DNA of 64,000 nt, from the NCBI GenBank assembly GCA_030549205.1, contig JAUKTV010000004.1, positions 372,001 to 436,000 of the forward strand. The letters are read 5' to 3'. This document shows, piece by piece, positions 1 through 12,300 of the stretch. Origin of the DNA: Apiosordaria backusii. Taxonomy: Eukaryota; Ascomycota; Sordariomycetes; Sordariales; Lasiosphaeriaceae. The position numbers and the translations under genes are program-made. Below the pieces are notes generated by a model, which ran no database searches, had not been told where the DNA came from, and saw nothing but the letters and a program-made list of their open reading frames with translations. Each line of letters opens with the position of its first letter. The first letter of the stretch is position 1.

Positions 1-3000
1 AACAAAGGAAAGACCCCATATGGGAGGTCTAACTCTCGTCGTCCAACACGTAGATGCCCTAGACAGCCGCATGGTCACAGGACCACATGCCAAATGTGGA
101 GGCCACTCAACCTCTCCGAAATCCCCCATCAAGAAACACCAGACTGGCAACACGAAGTCCACGAGACAGCGTTTTCTCCGCAAAACTTCAGGATCGTGCA
201 TATCATTTCGGCAGCTTGACTTCAAGTCCACCACGTGGTAATCCACACCCACTCTGTGGCATCTGCCAAGACACACAGACCTGGCACGGTGCTTTCCATC
301 CCCGGTTTCTTCTCTTCATGTCCTAACACTCCCGGAGTGCACACCTCCATTGGAAGAATCATGATGTAAAGCCAGACCTGTGCATTTCTAGCTGTGTCAT
401 CAGGCGGGCACCACGGTATCCGACCTTGGGCCGAGGCATAGGAAAGGAGGGGGTTTGTGTGTTGTCATGTTGCCATCCTTTACCTCACAGTAAGGGTCAT
501 GGAGGCTCGAAAAAGTCCAGACGAACGCCCATTATGTCAAGCACGTGGGTGATGCCTGTGGTCTAAGAAGGACTCGGAGCTCTCGCCACGTCGTGGCTTC
601 AGTGGATCTCACTTCGCCATGAACTTGTTTGAGGGTCGCAAGTACCGTGTACATCGCTGGATGTACACTTCACTGCCCAGCTCCCGTTCGCCCAGCAGCG
701 AGAAGAGCCGAGTCAGTCACCATCTCAACTGAAGCTGGTAAACCCTGGATGAAACCGCTGCTCTGTGATTACTGAACTGAACTCGTGACGGTTGACGCCA
801 TCTCAACGAGTCAAGTCTATTCAGTGGCGGCGGATAGCGGGAGACGTTTCAGGGTCCAAAGGAGCAATAGCCTCGGCGCTCGTGGCTAACTGTGTCGTGT
901 TCATGTGTCAGAAAGCTCCCGTCCAAGACAGCAACGTGGTGTGGTCCGGCGAATGTTTCTAGAAGCCTTCCTAAAACGGAGTCGGTTACCGTTCTGGTTC
1001 CGGCATGGGTGCCGGAGAGCTAGCCGAGGTTTTGGAACGCTGACCGGAGCGGGGGAGGATCGAATCCTGACTACAACTTAATACGCCGATGCTGACCGAC
1101 AAAGGGCCGACCATCAGACCGGCCAAGTTGAAGCCGGACGTGATGAACAGAAGGGTGACAACCTGGCTGCTTGCTGGTTGTTTCTTGAATCCTTGTTGAT
1201 TGCATCATCCATTTTTTGGACGATGCCCAATATGTCTGTCGACGCTTTGGGACATTGATGCTGTCTCATCCAAGGTGCAGGGCCCCAGCTTGACCTGAGA
1301 CCAAAGAAGCTACTCACCATACCCAATCTCATCAGATCCAATACGTAACGTTTAGTCAGACCCTGTGGAAGCGAAGATTCTTGCTGTCTCTCGGCCGTAG
1401 GTTTGTTGTGCGTAAAGGCTGAGGGTTTTTTTGCTGGCCAATAAGGTGTAAGAGGTGGTTTGGTTCGGAGCCCCGACAAAACAGCGAAATCCACAAGCGT
1501 TGCCTCCCCATCAGTGCATTGAAGCATCTGGGACTAGACCGCGGGCTGTGCGTGCCAAGTATACATATGTCCTCAAGCAGAACTCTTCAGCTCCTCTGCG
1601 AGAGGGCCGGACTGAGGACCGTGGAGCATCAGTTGGTCGAGGTTGGGTTCCAGACGGCGATGACAAATCCCCCACGCTGTCGTCCGAGATGGCGAGCAGA
1701 TGGTGAGGCAGATATCGCCATGGCCGCGACAAACGGGCATCGTATGGCCAGGAATGGCCCGGGGAGAAGAAGAGTTGCCCGAGCGGAGAGGCCAGACACA
1801 GAAAATGCAGTCATAAAAAAGTCGGTGAGCGGGCAACGAAATGGGCCACGATGATTTGTACACGAGGGCTGGCGGGACGGGCAGCAACAACACCGCCGAT
1901 AAGGCTTATCATGGGAGCGATGCAACTCGACACCTCCTTCTACCCCCAGAGCTACCCCTCTATCATATTTCTGTCTGTATCTGCAGCGTCGTGCGGGGCT
2001 TGCTGCTGTCGTGCATGGAAGGCGTGCTTACTGCGGAAGCTACCATCCAACCGAGCTGCACAAGCGGCACCGCGCTGATATGTCTGATGAGTTGTTGCTG
2101 TCCCCATTTGCACATCTGTTTTTTTTTTTCTGATAAAATTCTCGAAATTGATCCAGAGAAAATATTCCGGTTTTCTGATTGCTGGGAATATTCACACTCA
2201 CCCCTCCTACATATGTAATATCAACGTACTGTACATACCGCCTCACTGCAAGCCTCCTGCAACGCCCTGCTTGTTCCCTCCTTTTCATTCTCTCTCGGAT
2301 CGCACCCCCGCCATCCGCGTGGAAGCTGTGCTGAGACTGTTTGACCTGGAAGATTGACCGTTATCTGTCCATCTCCGACGACATCACCCGATCATGCTCG
2401 TCCAGAAAACCAAAGCGGTAAAAGACATTTATCGATAAACTCATTCACGCGCGTGGAGCGTGGGATGAGACCGAGACCAAGGCCGTCGGCGGCAGCCCCA
2501 GTTGTGACGATGTGACGGCGTGACGTTCATCCTCATTGGAGCTCTCTTACGGCACCTCTGATATCTCATGGAGCTCAATTCTCTTCCGATCACGGGGTCA
2601 CGACAACGAACCCTCTTGGTCATGATAATGTTGACGTGGTCTTTGCTGTGCCAGGGACCCCCATATTTCCTCGAGGTCAGTTTGATGGTGAGATCTGCGC
2701 CCTTTCCGACGAAAAATGCAAGCAAGCGACGGGATGCTCGAAAAACTAGATGCTCACCGACTGTTGCCAATGTTCATGCGTTGAATGCAAGAGAAGCTCA
2801 GCTTCCCGGCTTCTCACCTGAGGCACCGAGCTTAGGGCTGTGTCATCCCCGCAAAACTCCGTAGCGCCTCCCCCGCCCAGTTCCCCGCGTCTCTTCTGCT
2901 AGCGATACCAGGGCCGGAACATCGTAAGATTAGCGCAGCCTGGGCGTCTATTATAAGGTAGTGGCAGCCACGCCCAGGGGCAGTGATGGCGTCACCTCCA

Positions 3001-5023
3001 ATTCCGCACAAAACAGGATTTCTACAGCCTCAAAAACATCGAGCAGGCTAGCACTACCCAACCTGTTCCGCGGTTTGAAGAACTTTACAGTCAAAAGTTC
3101 CCGGAAAATAAAATATCGAAAGCAATGGTGACAAGCAGTCTAATCGCGCCAAACGGATTGAACAGTGGGGCAGATTCGCGATATCTTTCACGATTGGTCC
3201 CACTTTCAGCCATTGCCCTCGGCATCTGTCATCAACAATGCCACTCACATCCGTTTGTTCAGAAAACACGATTACCGCCGTAAATCCGTACCCTTTGCAA
3301 CTCCGTTTTGTCAGCTCTGTTGAATATTGTATCGGTCCAACATTCTTTGTGCTTCCTCGTGGCCTTGTCCGCTCCTCCCGCATCCGGTGGCTGCGGGGCC
3401 CCGGAGACCCCGGATCGGTGGACCGACGTGACCGACTGACCCCGGATTGCACTCAAAGACACCACCCCGCGCTGCTTGCACAGCCGCCGCCCAGTTTGAT
3501 TTCCAGGGACCCTATATGATGTGTGTAAGAAAAATACTACATCAGTCGGTGAAGCCAACGCTAAGAGCCACGCAAAGTCACTAACAAAGGAGCAATACTA
3601 TGGCGCCTGTAGACACCGGCAAACACCGGCAGCCTTGATCTGTTGATCAAGTGGATCTTAGGACGATATGTTGTGCAGGCAATAGAGGCTTCGCTTCAAT
3701 GCGGGTCAAGCAAGCAATGTATGTCTCGGGATCTCGTTTGCTCTTGTGCCGCATATCACATCCACCTTCACCTCTGCCCAACTGACAACTGGGCTTGGTC
3801 TCATCAAGGTCCAGGCGAGCCTGCATGCATAGGAATCTCTTCAAACTCTCTCAACCTCATGACCTCCTCTCAACGCTACCTCAGCCCCTCTCTTTACCTC
3901 CTTTGCAAACAATGGTTGAACTGACAAATAATTTCTTTTTTCCCACTTACCTCACGGCCCGGAGCCCCTGAAGGACAATGGCCGGAAGATGATGCAAACC
4001 ATGGATCGAAGCCAGCCACATTCCGGGGTAAAGAGAAAGACAACCAGACATTGAGAAAGACAAACAAAAAAACGTGGCATGGCACTCTCCGCTCCGGGCT
4101 TCACTTCTTTACGCCGGCACCGATTCTAGACCCCGGAGATGCTGCTTTCTCAAGTGACAAGAACGGTAGGGTACCACCCGCCCTCGCATTTAGGTAATAC
4201 CACAGGTTTCATCATGCCCTATCATGGAACCTTAAGGCTCTGGACAACACAGCAGCATGCCAATTCTCGCAATTTTTTCCCGTCAGTTTTCATTATCTTG
4301 GGTCTCAAAACTGATCAATTGGGGCAAACACTGTACCCAAATGTGAGTGGTAGAGATCATTGCAACACACCTTTGAACAACAAACACAGTTGTGGTGTGA
4401 GGTGTGGGTTTGGTCTGGGCCTCGAGGCACCCACCCGCCGGCAAAATGGAGGGGATAAAGTCGCAAACCGTTCGGTAGTGTCGAGCTACACATAGCTTAA
4501 ACCCACGGTAGAAAGGTACCTGATGTACAGTACATGTCAAATCAGGGAGGGGGGAGGATCTCGCCCCTGTAAGTAAAGTCACATTTGATTACCGGGGAAG
4601 GGGTTTATGAGGGGAAAGGTACCTAAGTAAGCATCCGGGTAATTTATTGTATTTTTGGTTGTACCATTTGACGTTGATGATATCTGGATTTAGGGGAGAA
4701 AGCGCGATCAGATCTTGAACCCCGAGCGGGACGGAATATTCCACCTCCATCCCTCCTCCTCCACCATCACCATACCCCATCCCATCTTTACCTACCTTTT
4801 TTTCTTTGTTCTTTGTCCACAGCTTCCCACACCTACACCCCTCGTAAAGCTGCCAAACCCCATCCATCACCCCCGCAAATCCGCTTTCCACGTGGTACCT
4901 GATATAACCACCACACCAACCCACACTCCAAACTTTGTTCCCTTTAAACATTAGGGGTCTGTGATCATGACCACCACATCCTCCACAAGACAAAGAAACA
5001 CAAAAGCTTCTTTCCTTCCCCCT

Positions 5024-5041
5024 CCCCCCCCCCCCCCCCCC
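5024..5041. repeat. Poly-C homopolymer (18 C)
   Basis: An uninterrupted run of 18 C residues, preceded by a further C-rich stretch. Such runs are prone to length variation and to sequencing or assembly error, so the exact count should not be trusted. Confidence 0.85.
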
Positions 5042-5204
5042 AACCTCGTGACGAACAAGAAAGGCGAAAAAAGAACAAAGTTACTAGTTACAGCCACACC
5101 CGCTCAAACCCCGTCCTTGTTCTCAGAAATAAAAAAAGTAGTCATGCCAAAGGTAAACCAGTTCACATGTCAAGACCTATGACAATGACGCAGTATAGTT
5201 TGAC

Positions 5205-5245
5205 CACATGCCTGCCTGCCTACGTACCTACCTACTTACCTCCAC
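5205..5245. repeat. TGCC/TACC microsatellite
   Basis: Imperfect tetranucleotide run: TGCC repeated, then TACG and TACC units with one TTACC variant. Tracts of TACC/GGTA are common in sordariomycete intergenic DNA. No function is implied. Confidence 0.6.
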
Positions 5246-6843
5246 AACAACATAGCTAGGTACTTGCAAAGGGCACAAATGAAGCCCCATTTGAACATCC
5301 CAACTAGGTACGTACCTAGCAAGAAAATAATCCAGAAACTACTACTGGCCGTTGAAACCACACACAAGTCATCGAACATTAAAACCACAAGCAAAACTGT
5401 CACAGTGTAATAAGCTAAAGTGTGGTAAACGCTGGAAACCCTCGAGAATTGTGACCAAAAAACCCTTCATATCTTTTCACACTGTGAAAGGCAAAGAAAA
5501 AAAACATCGTATGAGTTCTCATCATATGGGAGGCGTTTCTCGAACCACCCCTTTCCTTTCCCGTCAAGCCATCAACAAGCCTTCCCCGCAATTGTGTCAA
5601 ATGTCAAATCTCGAATGTCACAATGGTCAGGTACCACCAGAGACACAGTTGAAGTCAAAATGTAATTTCACATGCTATCCACAATGTTGACCATCCTCAG
5701 CTCATGAGACTTCCCCGCATTCAAGCCGGTATGTACATACATACATGGCATGATGAATGCACGATGTAGGTAAAAATAGGCAGACAACCAACAATGGCAT
5801 TTGACATACCTATGGAATTGTAGTGACAAAACTTAGGTCTTCTCCATGTCGACCATCGTCAGTCAGGTAAGGTATGTGTCAGTAGTAGCAAACACTTCAC
5901 AAATCACATCCAGACAAGCATTCATTGATGGGCACAGCAAACGTTCTCGATAAATCTTTTCATTTTGTTTTGTCCTATTCTTTTTGTTCTGTTTTCTTTT
6001 TTTTTTTTTTGTGAATTCCCAACGCAAAGGATTTTGTTTACCTCCCCCTTCCTCACCAAAAACTTTTACTGTTCCTCGTGTTACTTTGCAACACGCATCC
6101 TTTTTTCTGTCCTTCCTCCTTGCTAGCTCTGCATGCCCCACACTGCCAACACCACAACAGGAGAAGGGTCCGGGTCCGGCTCAGCCCTAAAGTACACACC
6201 ACCCCCGCTTCCTCTTGTCCACCGCCAGTCCGTCCGACCATTTTTCGTCTCTCCTCTTTTTCTGCGTGGTGTGTTGTGTGTGCATGTGAAAATTTGATGA
6301 AGAAAAAAAAAACGTAATGGCCATCCATGACCAATGCGTTGTAACAGAAATAAAACAGTCGATCAGGTGAAAAAACAATGCTGACTGATCGTGGTATCAT
6401 TTGTGACCCCAAAACCGAAAAAGTAAAACGCCACTGAATGTTGAACAATGATGAAAACAGAAAATCTCTCCAGCAAAGAGAGCCAGGGCAGTGGTGCCAT
6501 CCATTGTAAACATCGGTCAAAAACCATGCTAAGCCTAGCCCAAGACCATTCGACCCCCAATTAGTTCCCTTTCCCACCTCCCAGTTATTAAGGGGTCGAA
6601 CTGATGAATGCAATGCCGGAAAAAAAAGAAGCCCATAAAATTTGCAAAACGCCTTCCGATTCATGCATGATGTGTCGTAAAACCGTAGTCGCTTTCGCAA
6701 ATGCTCGAATCAAAAATAATACACGGCAGCGATGACCGCTTGCCAGATGCCGCGGCTGCTGCCTCCCTGGGTATCTTTAAAAGTGAAGACGTGTTATGTG
6801 TGGATGGGTAATATGTGGTTGGTGTGTGAGTCGGTGTCGGTGA

Positions 6844-8669
6844 TTACCAGCCTTGATATTGGTAGCCGGTGAGGGCGTTCTTGTTAAAGACCTTGTCGTC
6901 GAACTCCCGACTCTTGGACGCGTTGTCCTTCATGCAAGGGCGCTCCGGGTATTGCTTGAGGTTAGCAACATCGTGGGATGTGTGGCGCCGCTTGAGGACG
7001 GCGTTGATAGTCGATGTCTTGTGCGACCGCTCGTGGAGGAGGTTTCTCCGGAGAGACTCGGTGAGCTCGGTGGCCAGCATGTTTCGGCGGGTGGTACGTG
7101 GCGAGAAAGCGGCCTGGTGATGCGTCCCCACAGCCATGGCGTTGATGGGCTGGGCTTGGGAGCGGGGAATTTCGGTAATTGGCCGCATCGGAGGAGCACG
7201 GGAAGGTCCCCTGTTCTTCATCATGAGCGGCGCATCATCCGAGTCATTTGGTGAAGCAACCACCGATGGACCGTTAAGTGCGGCCCGGGCTCGGGGAATG
7301 GCGGATGTGGACTGCGAGGCAACGTTGGCGAGCTTCTGAGCACGGCTCAGGCCACCGTTGGCTGCCAAACCCAGGGTAAGAAGGGATCGCCGCGAAGTGA
7401 GGTTGGCAGTTGAGTCGACACGCTTGAAGTGAATCTTCTCATCCATGCTCGACTTGCCGCTCTCCTCGGCGGACTCATCCTCTTCCCAGTCTTCATCATC
7501 ATCATCGATTGCGCTCTCGTCCAGATATTCGGACTCGGTGTCGCTGATGGCGGAAGATTCAAAGGTCTGTGTGACAACTTCATTGTTAAAGGAAGCAGTC
7601 TTCTTGTGTCCGTTCATCATGGAGGCGGCTCTGGGGAGAACTTGGGGGACCTTAAGAGATCCGTCCTCATCAGAGGAGCCACCAACTTGGAACATTTTCG
7701 ACTTGGCTTGCATGGGAGCTTGCTTTCGCATTTCCGTCTTTTCGGGGCTGTAGGAGTTATCATCTGACCCCGATGAGCATGAGCCAGAGCCGCCAAGGGC
7801 AAACCTCGCTGGCTGCTTCTTAAGCTGGACAAACTTGGCGGCAGGGGCCTCAGTAGGCAGCGGGATGGCGTCATTGCGAGAAACAGGAGAGGCGGCTGGC
7901 GAGGTGATGCGGCACGCAGGGGATTGAGAGGTGGAAAAACCACGGGTCACGATCGTCTGCATCATTGGCTGCTCGGCCTCAGGCACCTGTTCAGGCTCTG
8001 AGGGCTGGGACTGAGGAGTATTGTTCTCGGACGTCTGAGGCGACTCGTCGGTTGTAGAGCCAGTGTGCTCGTGCTCGTGTGGGCAAGATGGCTTCGACTC
8101 GACTGGAGACAGCGAAATTTCAAGAGGGGCAAGAGGAACCTTGGCTTCCATGATCGAAACTACCATCTTCTCCAACTCGTCCGAAGTGATGTGCCTCTCG
8201 CGGCCCCGACTGCGGCTGCTGGCACAAGAATCCTGTCTGAGTATCCTTGGCCGTACAATGTCCACAGGGGATTGCTCTGAGAGGTCGACAGCCTCTTCGT
8301 CAGCGACCGAGTCGACGCTGCCGGAGAGCTGCGGAAGTTCGTCGTCGCTCACGCCGCGATGATATTGGATATCTCGGGGCTGACTTGTGGCGGAGGATGA
8401 GACGAAAACTTCACCGTTCTCGCAGCAAAAGGTCTCTCTGTTCCAAAGACGCCAGCTCAGGTTTTCTAGTCTTCTGCCGTGGGCGACTGAGTCACGGCAT
8501 CTGGCAAAAACTGCGCAGTGTGTAAGCACAACTTGGGACCCAAAAAATCGAGTTGAGTGAGGAACTCACCTGTCCACATGCCAAATAGATTCTCTGGGTT
8601 GGCGGTATCCACCTTGTGAATGGCATTGGCGTCCACTGTAAGAACGGGTATCTCTAAAGACTGCGGCAT
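6844..8669 (-). CDS. DUF1752/DUF3295 regulator, GATA-like N-terminus
   Basis: Two exons, complement(6844..8510, 8570..8669), encode 588 residues. The 59-bp intron (8511-8569) has GTGAGT and GCGCAG ends. Splicing joins LFGMWT to VFARCRDSVAHGRRLENLSW, rebuilding the DUF1752 (areA-type GATA-like) signature at about residues 25-65. The C-terminus (about 500-588), with a TESLRRNLLHERSHKTS segment and an RRHTSHDVANLKQYPE segment, is typical of fungal DUF3295. The middle is low-complexity, Ser/Pro-rich and contains two similar short motifs (ARFALGGSGS and MFQVGGSSDE), then a very acidic stretch near residue 370. DUF1752 also occurs in yeast nutrient-signalling proteins such as Mks1 and in AreA, so a cytosolic or nuclear role in nutrient signalling is an inference. 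The start at 8669 is the first ATG of the spliced frame. Confidence 0.85.
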
Positions 8670-8706
8670 GATGACTGCGGTGGCTGCTCGGGTGCTCGAG
8701 CAGATT

Positions 8707-9363
8707 CTAGGATGCAGTCAGAATAAATCGTGGCGAATTGTTCGCGACGGGGCGATCGCGAAGGTCGGTCTCTCGTATTGAAATCAAAGGTAGTCCAAGC
8801 GATCCGAATGTTTGGGCGGATCTGCTCTTCACCGATGGCGCGCTCGAATGCTGACGGAGTGCTCGTATCGGGTCTAGTCGGCGTCTTGGTGCTGGTGGTT
8901 GTTTGTGGTTGTGGCCGAAGTCTGTTCCTCCTAGTCGACCGTTCCAGCTCAAACTGTGGGTGGGCCGTCGAAGAGTTGGCGTGCCCTCTTCTTCTTTTCT
9001 GTGCGGCGACAAGTAATTGAGTCGCAGCTGGTGTCGTCTTCGTCCGTGGTAGTGCTGCCTTTCGGATAGCTGTGTGCTAGTGATCGAATCTCGACGTTGT
9101 GGTTTCGAGGTCGGTTTGTGCAGACCAGAGATGGAGAGGGAAGGGAGGTGTGGTGGGGAGCGGATGTTCATGTAATAAGGCAATTGTAGGGACGCCGTGT
9201 GGTGGGCCGGGCCTGGCTGTGTGGGAGTGGGTGGGAGTGGGTTCAATTGCGCGGTGAAATAAAACCAATTGCCTTGGGCAGGTACCCAGGTACCCACGAC
9301 CTGAGATCCCCCCTTGTCAGCGTACCCTATCCCTGTCTCTCGCAGTCGCCGGTACATGTACAA
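8707..9363 (-). other. Long upstream open frame in leader of the DUF3295 gene
   Basis: A 218-codon frame beginning with ATG (9363) runs on the same strand as the DUF3295 gene and stops 37 nt before its start codon. The predicted peptide is rich in P, R, S and H and matches no family I know. It could be a translated uORF, a leader that happens to be open because of its base composition, or part of an alternative 5' exon. Transcript ends are unknown. Confidence 0.35.
9223..9241 (+). other. G-quadruplex motif
   Basis: Four GGG runs with loops of 3, 1 and 3 bases (GGGAGTGGGTGGGAGTGGG) lie about 550 bp upstream of the DUF3295 start codon, G-rich on the plus strand, which is the template strand for that gene. 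The pattern meets the standard G3N1-7 definition with short loops, which favour stability. A role in transcription or RNA structure is inference. Confidence 0.7.
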
Positions 9364-12300
9364 GACACCAAGTTCCCGATGTACCGACAGGGACCTGAAA
9401 GCAGGGGCTACAGGGGGCTTATTCGTTTGCTGACTGACTTCTCAGGTTCCCGGCAGAAAGTCACTCTCTTCCCGCAAAACTTTCTTTGATGGCCCTTGTG
9501 AAAACGGGCGAGCTTGTGATCTACGAAGGCACACGCGGCCACATGCTGAGAGACGGCATGCTACTAGACAACGGACGCCCTGAGCCAGCGACCAGCGGCC
9601 AAGGTACCGTAGGCACAAACTCTGAGGGGAGTTTTGGCACCTGGGCAGGGGGTTCTGGCTTCTCGGGACTCAGGGATAAGTGTGCAATTCGCACGCACGA
9701 ACGGACCGAAAAGCCTTGAACTAGAGTGGGTTGGCGCTTTGCCTGATGAGGCAAGAGTTTGGAAAAGAATGTTGCCCCAGAAAGATTAGCGCCACAGACC
9801 ACGAGCTAAGCCTCTCTGGGTAGCTTGCTTTCCCGTGGGGTTCGGGCTCACTCTCGGCTTGTGTGTGGTCATGCGCGTTTTCGCAAACGGTGTTCTTTGC
9901 CAGGGGTCAAGTTTTGCCCAAAAGGTTTAGCTAATACCCGGAAAGGAATGGAGGTCACGTTGGTATGCTGCCAAGCATCAAAAGGAGAAGCAATTCCTTG
10001 AAGGGGACAAGCGCAGAGGTCGTCCGGGGAAATCTCCCGGCATGTTCTCACCCAGCGTTTTTGCTGAACCCGTGAGCAACGGAACAAAACGCTGGGTCCA
10101 TCTGAGTTCAGTCAGGAGGGAGCCTTGCTTGTCGAGCCAAAAGTCAGGTGCTTGAGCTGGGGAAGCCTAGGCCTCTTTTTCCCCGCAAATCGCCACCGTC
10201 CTTCACCTGAAGCCGCCGTCTCAGCGGATCGCTGGTCCGCCAGTCAATTCGGCCCACGGCTTTCTGAGGCGCGCCAGCGTGCCTGTTGTTGATCAGCCCG
10301 TGATCACGAGCCGGCCTCGTGAATTGCCCATTCGCCGCGCCCAGCCTATGGCATTTCATCAAATTACAGACCCGAAGACGTCACGGCTTTTGCTCCTCCT
10401 CCACGTCTTCCACCTCATCAGTCAGCAGCCCCAAGGTTCACACCAAGCTCAATGCCTGGACAGGTCAACACGCCTCTTGATAGTGCTGGAAGAGACCAGA
10501 ACGAGAACTGAGGGTCAATTCGCCGGTCAGGGCGGGCTGTGGTCGAATCGGTGACAGCAACACTCTCCTTTTGATCGCACGGTCTGTGATGGCGCCCGCT
10601 GAGTGGTCGGTCTGGTCACCATGAGTCCCTGCACCAAGCTTGGCTCTCCTTTCGTGCCCCCTTCATCCCGCTGGCCCTCGTGATCCCGCTGGGGCCATTC
10701 CGATTGTCGCAACCAATCCCTCACGCCAGTTTCTCAAGGCGATGGACGCGTTCGCGCGGGGTTCGATATCACATCGCTTCTCATAAACAATCAGGCAGAC
10801 ACTCATCATCTGGGCTTCGTCTCTCCCTATCGCAACACCAAGCACGGGATATCTGACGACCTCAGCCCCTCGGCACCACGATATCACAGACTGGACCCTG
10901 GAAGCACCTGCAACCAACAACAGCCCGACCATCGGCCTAAAGTTACAGTCTGGGCCTGACCTACCACGCGCCGTATGATGCTGATGGACCGTCAGGCATA
11001 GATTGCGTCTTTTGTCTTGCATTGATTTGCTTTGCAGGCATCGCATTTCTCACGTTTGGTTTTGGAATTTCTAACCTTTCTTCTGTCAGCTTGAAAGGTT
11101 TCATGCTTCACATGAGCCAACATGCGCACCCCACGCCGAGGATTTACAACAGCCTTCATCACTGCCCAAACGGAGTTAGAGATCCTGTGGCCAAGACCTC
11201 TTCTCGCTCACAAGCAACTGTGCCGTCGCCAGGGACCCTGTCAGCGGAAGCGGCCCTGCTGTTCCGCGTGGTTTGGGGGTGGTTCGATAACTCTGTTGCC
11301 AATTCAGGTCGAATTTCCCCCTTGTTATCTCACAATCACAGCTTTTCGCTTTCCCCAGATTCTTCCAACAGAGTGGTTGACTGGACATGGTTCCTGAAGC
11401 CGTAGGTTTGGGATGGGGTGCATGCGTTCCCCGGAAATTGGATACTCTGATATTCAGCCTCGTGACATACACAAAGACAGGGGCTGGCTGATGCGATTCC
11501 TAGAGTGGCTTGCAGTCGATGATGGGAAAAGGGATGAGAACACGGGGATAGGATCTGTCAGACCAACCTTCACGCCACGTCCGCACGGCTGGGAAACAGA
11601 AATGCAGCAGCAGAGGCTTGGAGGTGGAGGCTGTAGTGTACATAGTTCCTATCAGGTAAGATATCACTCTCTCAGAATGACTATTTCCAAGTTTCTCCTC
11701 AACGAGTGCACTGTAATATCTGCCCTTCAGATATTCCCCATCTCTGAGGTACCTTAAGTACCGGTACCAAAGACCCTGACATCTGGTGGCACATTTTTGG
11801 CCAATTCCTAAAAACCGGGAACGCTAAGTCGCGGAGGCTGGGATGAAGCAGCCGGAGAGACAGGAAGAAGCAACGATATCAAAACTTCAAAGCAGGAGGA
11901 GATGCAGTTGGAGGCCACCGTCAGGAACAACTCCGGTTTTCCCTTGCTCGAAGCGCGGGGGTCCGTTGCCAATGGGTAACAGCTTCAATCTCCGGAGCTC
12001 TGGAACGCTAATCGGGTGGAACAAGCCAATCTGATCTCCCCCATAAAACCCCAGCGTTGCACCAAATACCCTCAGGCCATACTCGTATCATATGGGACAG
12101 GTCAACTTCTGTGAGGTTCCAGATTGGCAATTGTTTCTTTTCTTTGCAAGACTTGATTGCTCAGCTGAGCCAAGACGAAGGAAACAGGCTTTCTTGTCAC
12201 TCTGGCCCTCAAAAGAAACCGCGGCTCGCAACATCAACTGTGGAATCGAAAGTTGCATCTTTGCATTTCCCCTCTTGGTGGCGAATTGCAATTCGGGTGC

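Larger units (their letters stand above)
1..6843. other. Intergenic region, no supported gene
   Basis: I find no gene here that can be defended. The open frames are short, many begin at non-ATG codons, and overlapping frames on both strands look equally good, which is what non-coding DNA gives. The region is rich in homopolymers and short repeats: a T tract near 2118-2129, an 18-base C run at 5024-5041, TACC/TGCC tetranucleotide runs near 5205-5245, and T and A tracts near 5995-6012 and 6300-6312. The last few hundred bases before 6843 should include the 3' untranslated part of the minus-strand DUF3295 gene. Promoter or non-coding RNA content cannot be judged without transcript data. Confidence 0.6.

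Noticed and set aside
6053..6700. 215-codon minus-strand open frame just beyond the DUF3295 gene's stop
   Set aside because: It lies in the expected 3' UTR, is Phe/Trp/Cys-rich from T tracts and has no recognisable domain. Overlapping frames are similarly open.
10621..10978. Plus-strand frame beginning MSPCTKLGSPFV with one internal TGA, continuing to 10978
   Set aside because: The peptide looks partly natural, but there is no family match and no intron that removes the TGA, and the antisense frame (10663-11046) is equally open. Not enough to call a gene or pseudogene.
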